From contig CAMLGF010000015.1 in assembly GCA_946479515.1 (NCBI GenBank), positions 5,846 to 69,845 on the forward strand: 64,000 nucleotides of DNA, written 5' to 3'. Made by a program: the position numbers and the translations under genes. The notes below the pieces were generated by a model, which was not told the origin of the DNA, did not search any database, and saw only the letters and a program-made list of their open reading frames with translations. Of this stretch, positions 20,891 to 34,054 are shown piece by piece. How positions within the stretch are numbered: the stretch's first letter is position 1; every line of letters starts with the position of its first letter. Source of the DNA: an uncultured Pseudomonadota bacterium (lineage in GTDB: Bacteria; Pseudomonadota; Gammaproteobacteria; Steroidobacterales; Steroidobacteraceae).

Positions 20891-21832
20891 ATGCCGCGTT
20901 CCGTCGCACTGGCCTGCATCGCTCTGGCCGCGCTCACGTTCACCGCCTGCTCCCGGACCGCGAAGGAACCCGAACCCACGACGCCGGCGGCCGCGGCGCC
21001 AGCCGCCGACGCGCCCGCGTCCACGGCGAACGCCCACGCGTTCAAGATCGGTGAACTGTCCGCCGTGGCCCTGCGCGACGGTGGCCTCGAGATGCCCAAC
21101 GACAACAAGGTGTTCGGCGTGGGCCTCACGCCGGCGGACGTGGCCGCCGTGCTCAGCGCGAATGGCTTGCCCGGTGACAAATTGCAGCTGAGTCTGCAGC
21201 CGCTGCTGGTGAAGACCGCGGACAAGGTGCTGCTGTTCGATACCGGCGCGGGGTCATTGTTCGGGCCCAGCACGGGCAAGGTCGCGGCGGCGTTCGCCGA
21301 GGCCGGCATCGATCCGGCCTCCGTCACCGACATTTTCATTTCGCATTCGCATGGCGATCACGTGGGCGGGCTCGTCGATGGCGAAGGCGCGCCGGCCTTC
21401 GCGAATGCCACCATCCACCTGTCGCAAGCCGAATGGGCGCACATGTCGGGGCAGGATCAATACCAGAACATGGTCAAGGTCCTGAAACCCAGGGTGCAGG
21501 CGTTCGCACCCGGCGCGGAGCTGATTCCCGGCGTGGTCACCGCCGTCGAGATCAAGGGGCACACGCCCGGCCACTCCGGCTACCGGATCGTGTCCGGCCA
21601 GGAGTCGTTGCTGTACGTGGGCGACTCCATGCATCACTCCGTGATCTCGGTGCAGAAGCCCGAGTGGACCAATGCCTTCGACGGTGACAATGCCACCGCC
21701 ACGGCCAGCCGCATTGCGTTGATCGACGAGCTGGCGGGCAGCGGCCAGCGCGTGTACGCGGTGCACTTCCCGTTTCCCGGGCTCGGCAGGATGGAGAAGC
21801 GCGGTGGTGGTGCGGTGTGGGTGCCGGAATGA
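20891..21832 (+). CDS. Exported metallo-beta-lactamase-fold hydrolase
   Basis: 313 residues. The N-terminus has a lipobox-like end (FTAC, Cys20) and then an Ala/Pro/Thr-rich linker, so it is probably a lipoprotein in the periplasm. The metallo-beta-lactamase signature is HSHGDH at residues 152-157. Further metal ligands are likely in KGHTPGHSGY and YVGDSMHH, and the terminal histidine in VYAVHFPFPG. The fold resembles quorum-quenching lactonases and arylsulfatase-type MBL enzymes, and the substrate cannot be told. The start follows AGGAGGAGAC. Confidence 0.85.
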   Translation: MPRSVALACIALAALTFTACSRTAKEPEPTTPAAAAPAADAPASTANAHAFKIGELSAVALRDGGLEMPNDNKVFGVGLTPADVAAVLSANGLPGDKLQLSLQPLLVKTADKVLLFDTGAGSLFGPSTGKVAAAFAEAGIDPASVTDIFISHSHGDHVGGLVDGEGAPAFANATIHLSQAEWAHMSGQDQYQNMVKVLKPRVQAFAPGAELIPGVVTAVEIKGHTPGHSGYRIVSGQESLLYVGDSMHHSVISVQKPEWTNAFDGDNATATASRIALIDELAGSGQRVYAVHFPFPGLGRMEKRGGGAVWVPE

Positions 21833-21838
21833 TCGCTG

Positions 21839-22507
21839 CTACAGCGCGCCTGACCCCGACTCGTCTTCCCACACCGGGCGCGTCTGCCAGTTGAATCGGA
21901 TGGTGAGCACGCGCACCACGAAGAACGCCGCGACGGTGATCCAGGCGGCTACGATCGGCGACAGCCCGGCCCGCAGCGTCAGCAGTAGATAGAGCCCGCA
22001 GGCGACGAACAGCGTGATGGAGGCGTACTGGCCGGGGCGCATCAGGGTCGGCACCTGCCGCACCACGACGTCGCGCAACACGCCGCCGGCGACGCCATTG
22101 GACACGCCCACGAACACCACGGCCACCAGCGGCAGGCCGGCGTTGTCGGCCAGCTGCATGCCGAACACCGCGAAGGCCGGCGTGCCCAGTGCGTCGATGT
22201 AATCGACGATCTTCTGGATGGTCACCGGCCCTACCAGGTTGCGCAGGTAGCGCGCGAACACCGACGTGACCACGCTCGCAGCGAACACCAGCGTGAGGTA
22301 CATCGGGTTGACCAGCGCCACGGGCGTGCGGTCGAGGAAGGCCGCGTCGCGCAGCAGGCCGCCGCCGAGCGCGGCCAGCAGCGAAACGATGAAGACGCCG
22401 GTGATGTCCAGTCGCCGTCGGATGGCGACGATGGCACCGCTCACGGCCCAGGTGAACGTGGCGACATAGTCGAAGAGCACCGGGACCTGGAAGGCGGAGC
22501 CTGTCAT
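21839..22507 (-). CDS. TRIC/UPF0126 (YicG-like) membrane channel protein
   Basis: 222 residues from ATG 22507. About seven membrane helices carry two internal repeats, each with the Gly-rich signature of the family: AALGGGLLRDAAF and NGVAGGVLRDVVV. Bacterial members fold like the animal trimeric intracellular cation channels. The frame is open further upstream, but the added part has no membrane or signal character. It is convergent with the metallo-hydrolase gene, 6 bp apart, and divergent from the GyrI-like gene. Confidence 0.88.
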   Translation of the reverse strand: MTGSAFQVPVLFDYVATFTWAVSGAIVAIRRRLDITGVFIVSLLAALGGGLLRDAAFLDRTPVALVNPMYLTLVFAASVVTSVFARYLRNLVGPVTIQKIVDYIDALGTPAFAVFGMQLADNAGLPLVAVVFVGVSNGVAGGVLRDVVVRQVPTLMRPGQYASITLFVACGLYLLLTLRAGLSPIVAAWITVAAFFVVRVLTIRFNWQTRPVWEDESGSGAL

Positions 22508-22625
22508 GAGACGGCGATTGTCGGCAGAATGCCGGGCGGGCACCAGTGCGGCCGATTGTCGAAATGCCGCAGGCCCGATCGACCATGATGGGCGGCATCC
22601 CGCCGCGACCGCAGGAGCCCGGACA

Positions 22626-23078
22626 ATGACCCTCACCGCACTCGAACGGCCCGCCGTCACGCTGGTCGGGATGGCCATCCGCACCCGGCCGCAGTCACCG
22701 GAAATTCCGGCCCTGTGGCCCAGGTTCGTCGCGCGCATCGATGAGATCCGCCACCGCGCCCCGACCCGCGAGAGTTTCGGCGTGATGCGCTACGAGGCCG
22801 GCGCGCTCTGTTACATGGCCGGCATCCCAGTCACGGCGCACGGCGACCTGCCGCCGGGCATGGAGAGCCTGACGCTCCCGGCCGGCATCTATGCCACCTT
22901 TCGTTACGCGCTATGCGATCTGGGCAAGGGATTCGGCGAAATCTACAACCGCCTGTTGCCCGCGTCGGACTTTCTGCAGACACCGGGCCGGCCGCTGTTC
23001 GAGCGCTACGACGAGGCTTTCGACCCGGGGCATCCGGGTTCGATGGTCGAGATCGGCATTCCGGTGCGCCGCAAGTAG
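22626..23078 (+). CDS. GyrI-like / effector-binding-domain protein
   Basis: 150 residues from ATG 22626. The whole protein is a GyrI-like (AraC effector-binding) fold: it starts with a strand (PAVTLVGMAIRT) and has GVMRYEAGALCYMAGIPV, LPAGIYATFRY and the late acid-rich LFERYDEAFDP. Stand-alone members bind small hydrophobic compounds or inhibit gyrase; which applies here is unknown. The MFS gene starts three bases after its stop, suggesting that the pair is co-transcribed and perhaps linked to the transported compound. Confidence 0.75.
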   Translation: MTLTALERPAVTLVGMAIRTRPQSPEIPALWPRFVARIDEIRHRAPTRESFGVMRYEAGALCYMAGIPVTAHGDLPPGMESLTLPAGIYATFRYALCDLGKGFGEIYNRLLPASDFLQTPGRPLFERYDEAFDPGHPGSMVEIGIPVRRK

Positions 23079-23081
23079 ATC

Positions 23082-24287
23082 ATGAGAGGCGCCGGCTACA
23101 AGTGGGTGATCGTGGCACTCGGCGGGCTCATGGGCTGCGTCGCGGTGGGCGCGATGTTCTCGCTGGCCGTGTTCCTCGCGCCCATGTCCGCGGCCACGGG
23201 CTGGTCGCGCGCGGGCATCTCGTTCGCGATGACCATCAACTTCATCGTCATGGCTTTCGGTTCCTTCGCCTGGGGTGCGGCCACGGATCGCTGGGGCGCG
23301 CGCAGCGTGACGCTGGCGGGCGCGGTGTTGCTGGGCCTGGCGCTCACGCTGGCGAGCCGTGCGGACAGCCTGCTGTCGTTCCAGCTCACCTACGGCATTC
23401 TCGTCGGCGTCGCGGCCAGCGCCTTCTTCGCGCCCATGATCGCCACCGTGACCGGCTGGTTCACCACGCGGATGAACCTGGCGGTGTCGCTGGTGTCGGC
23501 CGGCATGGGCATGGCGCCGCTCACCATTTCACCGCTCGCCGGCGCGTTGATCACGCACCAGGGCTGGCGGCCCACCATGTTCTACATTGGGGTTCTCGCC
23601 TGGGCGTTGTTGATTCCGGCGGCGCTGTTCGTGCGCCGTCCACCGGCGCAGGGCACCGCGCCGGGCGCCCACGCGGCGCCCTCGCGGCCAGACAAGGAAG
23701 AGGTGGCGCGCGCGCTGACCTCGCCGCAATTCCTGGTGCTCGGCTTCACGTTCATGCTGTGCTGCGCGGCGCACTCGGGGCCGATATTCCACGTGGTGAG
23801 CTACGCGATGTACTGCGGCCTGGGTTCGATGGCCGCGGTCAGCGTCTACAGCGTCGAGGGCATCGCCGGGCTCGGCGGGCGCATCCTCATAGGCCTGCTC
23901 GCGGACCGCTTCGGTGCCCGGCGCATGCTGGTCATCACGCTGTTGGCGCAGTCGATCGCCATCGCGGCCTATCTACGCGTGAACGAGCTGTCGGAGTTCT
24001 ACACGCTGGCGGTGATCTTCGGCATCGCCTATGGCGGCGGCATGCCGCTGTACGCCTCCATTGCCCGCGGCTATTTCGGCCAGCGCATCATGGGCACGGT
24101 GTTCGGCGCCGCCACCATGCTGTCGAGCCTGGGCATGTCGCTGGGTCCGACCGTGGGCGGCTGGGTGTTCGATCACTTCCACGATTACGCCTGGCTGTAC
24201 ATGGCCTCGGCGGCGGTGGGCATCGGCGCGGTGCTGCTGGCGCTGTTCTTCCCGAAGCCCCGGGTCGCCGTCGCCCTGGCTGCCTGA
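23082..24287 (+). CDS. MFS transporter, oxalate/formate- or monocarboxylate-type
   Basis: 401 residues with about 12 membrane helices. The loop between helices 2 and 3 has the MFS motif (GAATDRWGARSV), and the matching loop in the second half is GLLADRFGARRML. Overall it resembles OFA and monocarboxylate permeases (start GYKWVIVALGGLMGCVAVGAMFSLAVFLAPM). It follows the GyrI-like gene at three bases. The substrate cannot be read from the sequence. Confidence 0.88.
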   Translation: MRGAGYKWVIVALGGLMGCVAVGAMFSLAVFLAPMSAATGWSRAGISFAMTINFIVMAFGSFAWGAATDRWGARSVTLAGAVLLGLALTLASRADSLLSFQLTYGILVGVAASAFFAPMIATVTGWFTTRMNLAVSLVSAGMGMAPLTISPLAGALITHQGWRPTMFYIGVLAWALLIPAALFVRRPPAQGTAPGAHAAPSRPDKEEVARALTSPQFLVLGFTFMLCCAAHSGPIFHVVSYAMYCGLGSMAAVSVYSVEGIAGLGGRILIGLLADRFGARRMLVITLLAQSIAIAAYLRVNELSEFYTLAVIFGIAYGGGMPLYASIARGYFGQRIMGTVFGAATMLSSLGMSLGPTVGGWVFDHFHDYAWLYMASAAVGIGAVLLALFFPKPRVAVALAA

Positions 24288-24312
24288 CGGGGTTGCCGGC
24301 ACGCGCTGCCGG

Positions 24313-25053
24313 TCAGAGACTGCCCAGCCGGGTGGGACGCCGCCAGCCGATGAGCGCGATGAACTCGTCGAACACCTGCTGGCTGAGCGTGAGAGCCTGC
24401 GGCGCATGCGCGTGCGTGTCGCGCAGCAGGTGCTCGAGATGATGCGCCGGGCCGGCGGCTTCCGCTTCCGCGCGATACTCGGGCACCTGCAGCCAGCGCT
24501 GGATGAGCGCGAGGTCGGCCTCGAGATGAAATTGCAGGCCGTAGGCGCGGTCGCCGTGGCGAAACGCCTGGTTGGGGCAGGTGGGCGTGCTCGCCAGGTG
24601 CACGGCGCCCGGCGGCAGATCGAAAGTGTAAGCATGCCACTGGAACACGTGATGCTCGCCCAGGTGCCGGCACAGCGGGTCGCCGGCGGCGGCCGCGGTG
24701 GCGTGCAGCCGGTACCAGCCGATCTCGCGCACGTGATTGGGCTGCACGTTCGCGCCCAGCGCCGCGGCGAGTAGTTGGGCGCCGAGGCAGATGCCCAGGA
24801 TGGGAATGCCGCGCGCCAGCGCCTCGCGAATCGCCGCGATCTCGGTGGCCAGATGCGGATGGCGATGTTGCTGGTCCACGTTCATCGGTCCGCCGAGCAC
24901 CACCAGCCCGTTGTAGCGGCTGACGTCGGGCTGCAGATCGGGCTGGCGAGAAAAGTTGAGGTAGCGGATGCGAAAGCCGGCCCGCCGGAGCATCGGGTCC
25001 AGCACGCCCAGGGGTTCGCGGGCCGAATGCTGGAACACGAGGAGCTTGCGCAT
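24313..25053 (-). CDS. Class I glutamine amidotransferase-like protein
   Basis: 246 residues. The class I GATase triad is complete: C89 in GICLGAQLLA, and H176 and E178 in LQFHLEAD. The opening MRKLLVFQHSAREPLGVLDP is that of the stand-alone GuaA-like family that includes gamma-glutamyl hydrolase-type proteins. No synthetase domain or partner is adjacent, so the ammonia acceptor or peptide substrate is unknown. It is convergent with the MFS gene. Confidence 0.88.
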   Translation of the reverse strand: MRKLLVFQHSAREPLGVLDPMLRRAGFRIRYLNFSRQPDLQPDVSRYNGLVVLGGPMNVDQQHRHPHLATEIAAIREALARGIPILGICLGAQLLAAALGANVQPNHVREIGWYRLHATAAAAGDPLCRHLGEHHVFQWHAYTFDLPPGAVHLASTPTCPNQAFRHGDRAYGLQFHLEADLALIQRWLQVPEYRAEAEAAGPAHHLEHLLRDTHAHAPQALTLSQQVFDEFIALIGWRRPTRLGSL

Positions 25054-25171
25054 ATGCCGCGTGGATTATAACCGCGCCGGAATTTCCCGCATTCGGGACA
25101 TGCGCGGCGCCGGCATTCTCATTCCGCCGCGAAGCGTATAACGTGCGTGACAACCTTCGCGGAGACACACC

Positions 25172-25660
25172 ATGAGCGCCACGGCCGGAAGCCTGCCACT
25201 GTCTAACCACTCACCCGGAAGACTCGTGCTGCTGGGCGGTTTCATCGCCGGCCTCGATGACTTCATCTACCCCACGGTGAAGACCGTGATGGCGGGCAAG
25301 CCGTGGACGCAGCCCTGGCAGGGCGTGGCCAGCGGGCTGCTCGGCGGCAAGGCGTTCCAGGGCGGCATGGAAATGGTGGCGCTCGGCGCCGGCCTGCACT
25401 GGTTCATCAACATCGCGGCGGCGTTCATCTTCTACTGGGTGATCGGCCGGCTGAAGTTCGTGCCACGGCAGTGGTTCCTGCTCGCCTGCCTGCACGGCCT
25501 CGCCGTGCTGCTCACCATGAACTACGTCATCCTGCCCCTGTCGGCCATCGGCCGCGGCATCTATCCACTCGAGCAGATGCACGTGCACGCGTTCTGGCAC
25601 ATCGTGCTGGTGGGCCTGCCGGTCGGGTTGTTCGTCGCGCGGGCGTTGAGAAAAACTTGA
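25172..25660 (+). CDS. Small integral membrane protein of unknown function
   Basis: 162 residues with about four membrane helices. Features are a GLDDFIYPTVKT opening, the conserved-looking WQGVASGLLGGKAFQGG, and His/Phe-rich LHWFINIAAAFIFYWVIG. It resembles uncharacterised YagU/DUF1440-type membrane proteins, but only loosely. It diverges from the amidotransferase gene. Confidence 0.65.
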   Translation: MSATAGSLPLSNHSPGRLVLLGGFIAGLDDFIYPTVKTVMAGKPWTQPWQGVASGLLGGKAFQGGMEMVALGAGLHWFINIAAAFIFYWVIGRLKFVPRQWFLLACLHGLAVLLTMNYVILPLSAIGRGIYPLEQMHVHAFWHIVLVGLPVGLFVARALRKT

Positions 25661-25746
25661 CGCGGTGAAAGCGGATCTCGCGATCTGCGCCCGGGGTCGT
25701 CGTACACTGCGCCGGCGCACATCCGTGCGCGCCAGGAACACACACG

Positions 25747-26397
25747 ATGTACAGACTCCACGGCTTTGCCCAGTCGGGCAATGCATACAAGGTCGCGCTC
25801 CTGCTGCAGGCATTGCAGCAGCCCTGGGAGCCGGTGCCGCTGACGTTCGGCAAATTCATCGAGGGCATCCAGAGATCCGAGGCCTGGCGCCAGGAAGTGA
25901 ACGCCATGGGCGAGCTGCCGGTGCTCGAGGCCGATGGCAGGAAGCTGACGCAATCGGCCGCCATCCTGCTGTACCTCGCCAAGAAGCATGCGGCGTACCA
26001 GGGCGAGGATGACGACGAACAGCAGGAAGTCATGCGCTGGCTGTTCTTCGACAATCACAAGTTCACCAGCTACTTCGCGACGCTGCGCTTCCTCAAGTCG
26101 TTCTCGCCCGCCGAGCCTCATCCGGAAGTGATGAAGTTCCTGCGCGGGCGCGTCGACAACGCCTATGGCGTCGTCGAGAAGCACCTGGCTGCCCGCGAGT
26201 ACATCGTGGGCCGGCGTCCGACCATCGCCGACCTGTCGCTGTGCGGTTACGTCTATTTTCCAGCCGAGGAAAGCGGCTATGACATCGGCCGGCAGTTTCC
26301 GGCGATCGCCGCCTGGCGCGAGCGCCTGAAGAGCCTGCCGGGCTGGAAGGGGCCCTACGACCTGCTGCCCGGCGAGCGGCTGGCGCCGAAGTGGTAG
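25747..26397 (+). CDS. Glutathione S-transferase family protein
   Basis: 216 residues. An N-terminal thioredoxin-like domain (about 1-80) carries the cis-proline loop GELPVLE and the glutathione-binding QSAAIL. A helical C-terminal domain (about 90-205) has the N-capping box GRRPTIADLSLCGY. The candidate catalytic residue near the N-terminus is Ser11 in QSGNAYK. The likely role is conjugation or reduction of electrophiles in the cytoplasm. Confidence 0.93.
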   Translation: MYRLHGFAQSGNAYKVALLLQALQQPWEPVPLTFGKFIEGIQRSEAWRQEVNAMGELPVLEADGRKLTQSAAILLYLAKKHAAYQGEDDDEQQEVMRWLFFDNHKFTSYFATLRFLKSFSPAEPHPEVMKFLRGRVDNAYGVVEKHLAAREYIVGRRPTIADLSLCGYVYFPAEESGYDIGRQFPAIAAWRERLKSLPGWKGPYDLLPGERLAPKW

Positions 26398-26407
26398 CGA
26401 GCGGGCG

Positions 26408-26809
26408 TCAGTGGCGCGTGCGTGTGCTCAGCGCCGGTGTCTCGGTGTGCGCCACGCACAGCCAGCGCTCGCCGTGCCGGATCCACGTGGAAGTGTCGTT
26501 CACTTCCTGAACCGTGCCGCGTTCCTTGCCGCGCGGCGCCACGGTCTGTTTGACGTGGTAGGTGAGGATGGCGGTATCGTCGTTGGGAAACAGCACGTTC
26601 ACGTCGCTGATCTCGAAATCCGTGAGCACATTCGGCCCCTGGTTGGCCATCCTGCGATACGTGTCGTGGTCGAACTGGATGGCGCCCTGCGAGCTCACCA
26701 TGAGCGCCCGGTCGTCGAGCAGTTCGACCGCGGCCTCGGTGTCGCCGTCCACCAGGGACTGCCAGAACTTCATCTCGAGATCGATCAGGGTGTCGCGGGG
26801 TGATGGCAT
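26408..26809 (-). CDS. SnoaL/DUF4440-like NTF2-fold protein
   Basis: 133 residues from ATG 26809 (AGGAGAACCC upstream). DTLIDLEMKFWQSLVDGDTEAAVELLDDRALMVS at the start and STWIRHGERWLCVAHTETPA at the end mark a DUF4440-type NTF2 fold without signal peptide. It may be an enzyme or a binding protein; nothing identifies the ligand. It is convergent with the GST gene. Confidence 0.82.
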   Translation of the reverse strand: MPSPRDTLIDLEMKFWQSLVDGDTEAAVELLDDRALMVSSQGAIQFDHDTYRRMANQGPNVLTDFEISDVNVLFPNDDTAILTYHVKQTVAPRGKERGTVQEVNDTSTWIRHGERWLCVAHTETPALSTRTRH

Positions 26810-26961
26810 GGGTTCTCCTGTCAGCCATGGATTTTCGCTGAGCCAGTGTTTTCACCGCCGCCCGGGCGGGGGATCAGCGTGCGGCGGCGATGCGGGTAGG
26901 AGCCGACGCGTAGGATGATGCCGACAGGATCGTCAGTCGGCTGTCGCTACACTGCGGCGGA

Positions 26962-29184
26962 ATGAGCTGGCCGCGTTATCCCGTACTGAGTCCCCTGCAG
27001 CGCCGTGTGTTCCTGGTGGCGGTCGCAGGCCTCGTGCCGCTGGCAGTGCTGACCTTCGCCTTGCTGGTCAGCAGCGCTCACGCGCAGCGCGATCGCCTGC
27101 TGCGCGCGCACGACGACACCATGACCGCGCTGCTGAGCGCCATCGACTCCGAGCTCAGCAGCACCTTCGCTTCGCTCGACGTGCTGGCGTCGAGCCCGCG
27201 GCTGGCGCGCGGCGATTTCGCGGCGCTCAAGGAAGAAGCGCTGGAGCTCATGCAGCGCCGCCCGTCGTGGCAGAACGTGGTGGTCTGGAACGCGCGCGGT
27301 CAGGTCATGAATGCGCGGTTCTCCGGCGCTGTGGCACCGACGCCCACCGCAAGGCCGGAGGCGGAGCCCGAGGCCGAAGAAGTCATGCGCACTCACCGGC
27401 ACCTGGTGGGCGCCATGGCAGTGACCCCGGTGCATCGCGAGCACGCCGTCTCGGTGCACATTCCCTATGTGCGCGGTGGCAAAGTGCGCTACGTGCTGAG
27501 CGCGCGCCTGCGGCCGGACGCCATTCTCGACCTGCTCACGCCGCAGAGCATCGAGCAGCCCGGCGTCATCGCCGTGTTCGACCGCAATCTCAACACCGTG
27601 GCGCGCACGCTGTACCACGCGATCACCGTGGGCAAGCCGGCGTCGCCCACGCTGCTCGCGCAGATGCGTTCCGGGGTCAGTGAGGGCATCACCGTCACCA
27701 ACACCCGCGAGGGCGTGGCGGTGTACACCATCTTCCGCAAGTCGGCCGTGTCCGGTTGGTGGACCGCGATGGGAATTCCGCGCACCAGCATCGATGGCCC
27801 GGTGGTGCGCTCCTATTACATGTTGGGCGGGTCGTTGTTGCTGTCGGTGCTGCTCGGGCTGGGCACGGCGCTGCTCGTCGGCGGCACCATCGTGCGTCCG
27901 ATGCGCGAGCTCGAGGAGCAAGCCCTGTTGCTGGGCAGCGGCCAGTCGCCACGCCTGCCGAGAACCCGCCTGCCGGAAGTGCGTCGCGTGGCCGTCGCGC
28001 TCGGCGCCGCGCACGATGCGCGCGAAACCGCCTTCAGCCGAGAACGCGAGGCGCGCCTCGCGGCAGAGCAGGCCAGCCGTGCCAAGGACGAGTTCCTGGC
28101 CATGCTGGGCCACGAGCTGCGCAATCCACTGTCGGCCATCACCAATGCGGCGCAGATCATCGGCCGCAAGCGCGCCGCGCTCGACGAGGCGGGCGGCGCC
28201 GCGGTGACCATCATCGATCGCCAGGCGCGGCATCTCGCGCGTCTCACCGACGATCTGCTCGACGCCGGGCGCGTGATACTCGGCAAGATATCCCTGTCGC
28301 GCGGTCCCCTGGACCTCGCCGCGTCCGTGCGCGGCAGCATCGATGGCCTGCGCGGCACCGGCCGATTCGCGGGCCATCGCGTGGAGGTCGACCTGGCGCC
28401 GGTCTGGGTGCATGCCGACGCCACGCGCGTGGACCAGATCGTCTCGAACCTGGTGACCAATGCGCTCAAGTACACGCCGCCGGGCGGTTCAGTGCGCATC
28501 GCCACGCGCCATGAAGCGCCCTGGGCGGTGCTCACGGTCAGCGACACCGGCATCGGGCTCGAGCCCGAGCTGCTGCCGCGGGTGTTCGATCTGTTCGTCC
28601 AGGGCGAGCGTGCGCTGGACCGATCGCAGGGTGGCCTCGGCATCGGCCTCACGCTCGTGCGTCGGCTCACCGAGCTGCATGGCGGCAGGGCCGACGTGAG
28701 CAGCGAGGGCAGCGGCAAGGGCTGCACGTTCACCGTGCGGCTGCCGGCCATCGCTGCGCCCGCGCAGGCGCTGGCGCCGCCGGCGGACGAGGACTCGCGT
28801 CCGCGCCACCACGTCGCGCTTGTCGAGGACAACGAAGACGCGCGCATGAGCCTGCGCATGCTGCTCGAGCTCGAGGGCCACCGCGTCTCCGAGGCCCGCG
28901 ATGGCATCAGCGGCGTCGAACTGGTGAGCAACACACCGGGCATCGAGATCGCGTTCGTCGACATCGGCCTGCCCGGCATGAGCGGTTACGCCGCCGCCCA
29001 GGGCATTCGCGCCGCGCGCGGGCGCAGCATCCGGCTGGTGGCCATGTCGGGTTACGGCGCGGACCAGGACGTGGAACGCGGCGAGCGCGCGGGCTTCGAT
29101 GCCTACATCGTCAAGCCGGCGACCATCGACCGCCTCAAGCAGGAGCTGGACCTGCTCGGCCGCCGCCCGGCCACACGGCACTAG
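26962..29184 (+). CDS. Hybrid sensor histidine kinase with C-terminal receiver domain
   Basis: 740 residues. One membrane helix (about 20-40) precedes a periplasmic cache-like sensor (about 45-280) and a second helix (about 285-310), then a short linker with charged helix. The HisKA box contains H384 (LGHELRNPLS). The HATPase domain has N, G1 and G2 boxes (NLVTNALKYTPPGG, VSDTGIGL, GGLGIGLTLVRR). A receiver domain at about 615-735 has D667 as phosphoacceptor in VDIGLPGMSGY. No DNA-binding partner gene is adjacent, so it probably feeds an unlinked phosphotransfer protein or acts alone. Confidence 0.93.
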   Translation: MSWPRYPVLSPLQRRVFLVAVAGLVPLAVLTFALLVSSAHAQRDRLLRAHDDTMTALLSAIDSELSSTFASLDVLASSPRLARGDFAALKEEALELMQRRPSWQNVVVWNARGQVMNARFSGAVAPTPTARPEAEPEAEEVMRTHRHLVGAMAVTPVHREHAVSVHIPYVRGGKVRYVLSARLRPDAILDLLTPQSIEQPGVIAVFDRNLNTVARTLYHAITVGKPASPTLLAQMRSGVSEGITVTNTREGVAVYTIFRKSAVSGWWTAMGIPRTSIDGPVVRSYYMLGGSLLLSVLLGLGTALLVGGTIVRPMRELEEQALLLGSGQSPRLPRTRLPEVRRVAVALGAAHDARETAFSREREARLAAEQASRAKDEFLAMLGHELRNPLSAITNAAQIIGRKRAALDEAGGAAVTIIDRQARHLARLTDDLLDAGRVILGKISLSRGPLDLAASVRGSIDGLRGTGRFAGHRVEVDLAPVWVHADATRVDQIVSNLVTNALKYTPPGGSVRIATRHEAPWAVLTVSDTGIGLEPELLPRVFDLFVQGERALDRSQGGLGIGLTLVRRLTELHGGRADVSSEGSGKGCTFTVRLPAIAAPAQALAPPADEDSRPRHHVALVEDNEDARMSLRMLLELEGHRVSEARDGISGVELVSNTPGIEIAFVDIGLPGMSGYAAAQGIRAARGRSIRLVAMSGYGADQDVERGERAGFDAYIVKPATIDRLKQELDLLGRRPATRH

Positions 29185-29190
29185 TTGGGT

Positions 29191-30452
29191 TCAGCGGCCG
29201 CGATCGCCCGTGCGCGCGGTGAGCAGCGCCAGCACCGTGAGGATCAGTGCGGCCGCGGCATACAGCACGATGAGCCCGGTCTGTTTCGTGGTGGCATACA
29301 GCTTCGTGAACACCAGCGGCGCGATGCCGCCCGCGAACACGCCCGCGAAGGTGTAGGCGATCGATGAGCCGGCGAAACGCACCCGCGCCGGGAACTGTTC
29401 GGCGATGAATGCCGCCTGCGGGCCATACATGAAGGCATGCACGGCCATGCCGCCGGCGAACGCCGCGATGACCAGCGGCGCCGATTTCGAGTCCAGCATC
29501 GGAAACAGCTGCCACAGCCAGATCGCGGCCGCGGCGGCGCCCAGCCCGTACACGACGCGCCGGCCATAGCGGTCGGAGAGCGCGCCGGCCACCAGGATGA
29601 GCGCCACGTTCAGTGCCGCGCCGATCGCCAGCGCGCTGGTGGCCAGCGTGCGGGACAGTCCGAGAATGCCGGTGACGTAGCTCACGCAGAACGCGCTGAC
29701 CAGCGAGTACAGCACGTCGGGACCGAAGCGCGATCCGCCGGCGACCAGCAGCCCGCGGCCATGCTCGCGGAACACCTCGGCGAGCGGTGCGCGCGCCCGG
29801 TCGCTCGCGAGCGCCAGGAACTCGGGTGTTTCGCTCACGCCCAGCCGCAACCACAGGCCGAAAGCCACCAGTACGACGCTCGCGAGCAGCGGCACGCGCC
29901 AGCCCCAGCTCAGCAGTGTCTGCTCGGGCATCCACCAGGTGAGCAGCGCCAGCGTGCCCGTGGCAATTAGCACGCCGGTGGAAGGACCCATCTGCGCGAA
30001 CGAGGCATTCCGGCCGCGTTGCGCGCCGGCGCCGTGCTCCGCCGTGAGCAGCACCGCCCCGGCCCATTCGCCGCCGAGGGCCACGCCCTGCACGAAGCGC
30101 AGCGTCACCAGCAGCAGCGGCGCGAGCACGCCTATCTTCTCGTACACGGGCAGCAGGCCGATCGATGTCGTGCATCCGCCCATGAGCGCCAGGGTCACGA
30201 CCAGCACGTAACGGCGCCCGCGCCGATCGCCCAGGTGCCCGAAAATCAGCCCGCCGATGGGCCGTGACAGATAGCCCACCCAGTAGGTGGCGAACGCGAG
30301 GATCTGCCCCGCGAGCGGGTCGAGCGTGGGAAAGAACAGCCGGTTGAACACCAGCGCCGCGAGCAGGTTGTACACCGCGAAGTCGTAGTACTCGAGCGCG
30401 GTGCCGGCGATGCTCGCCAGCGCCAGGCGCCGCAACGGCCGAGCGGGTGCGT

Positions 30453-30456
<4 letters not shown>
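29191..30456 (-). CDS. MFS transporter, metabolite:H+ symporter (MHS) type
   Basis: 421 residues from GTG 30456, which overlaps the stop of the hydantoinase gene (GTGA). About 12 membrane helices and typical MHS signatures are seen: [13 protein letters not shown] in helix 1, [21 protein letters not shown] in loop 2-3, and [17 protein letters not shown]. This subfamily carries dicarboxylates, betaines, shikimate and similar acids. It is the last gene of a coupled operon with P450, methyltransferase and hydantoinase, so it may import or export the compound that operon handles. Confidence 0.9.
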
Positions 30457-34053
<3,597 letters not shown>

Positions 34054-34054
<1 letters not shown>
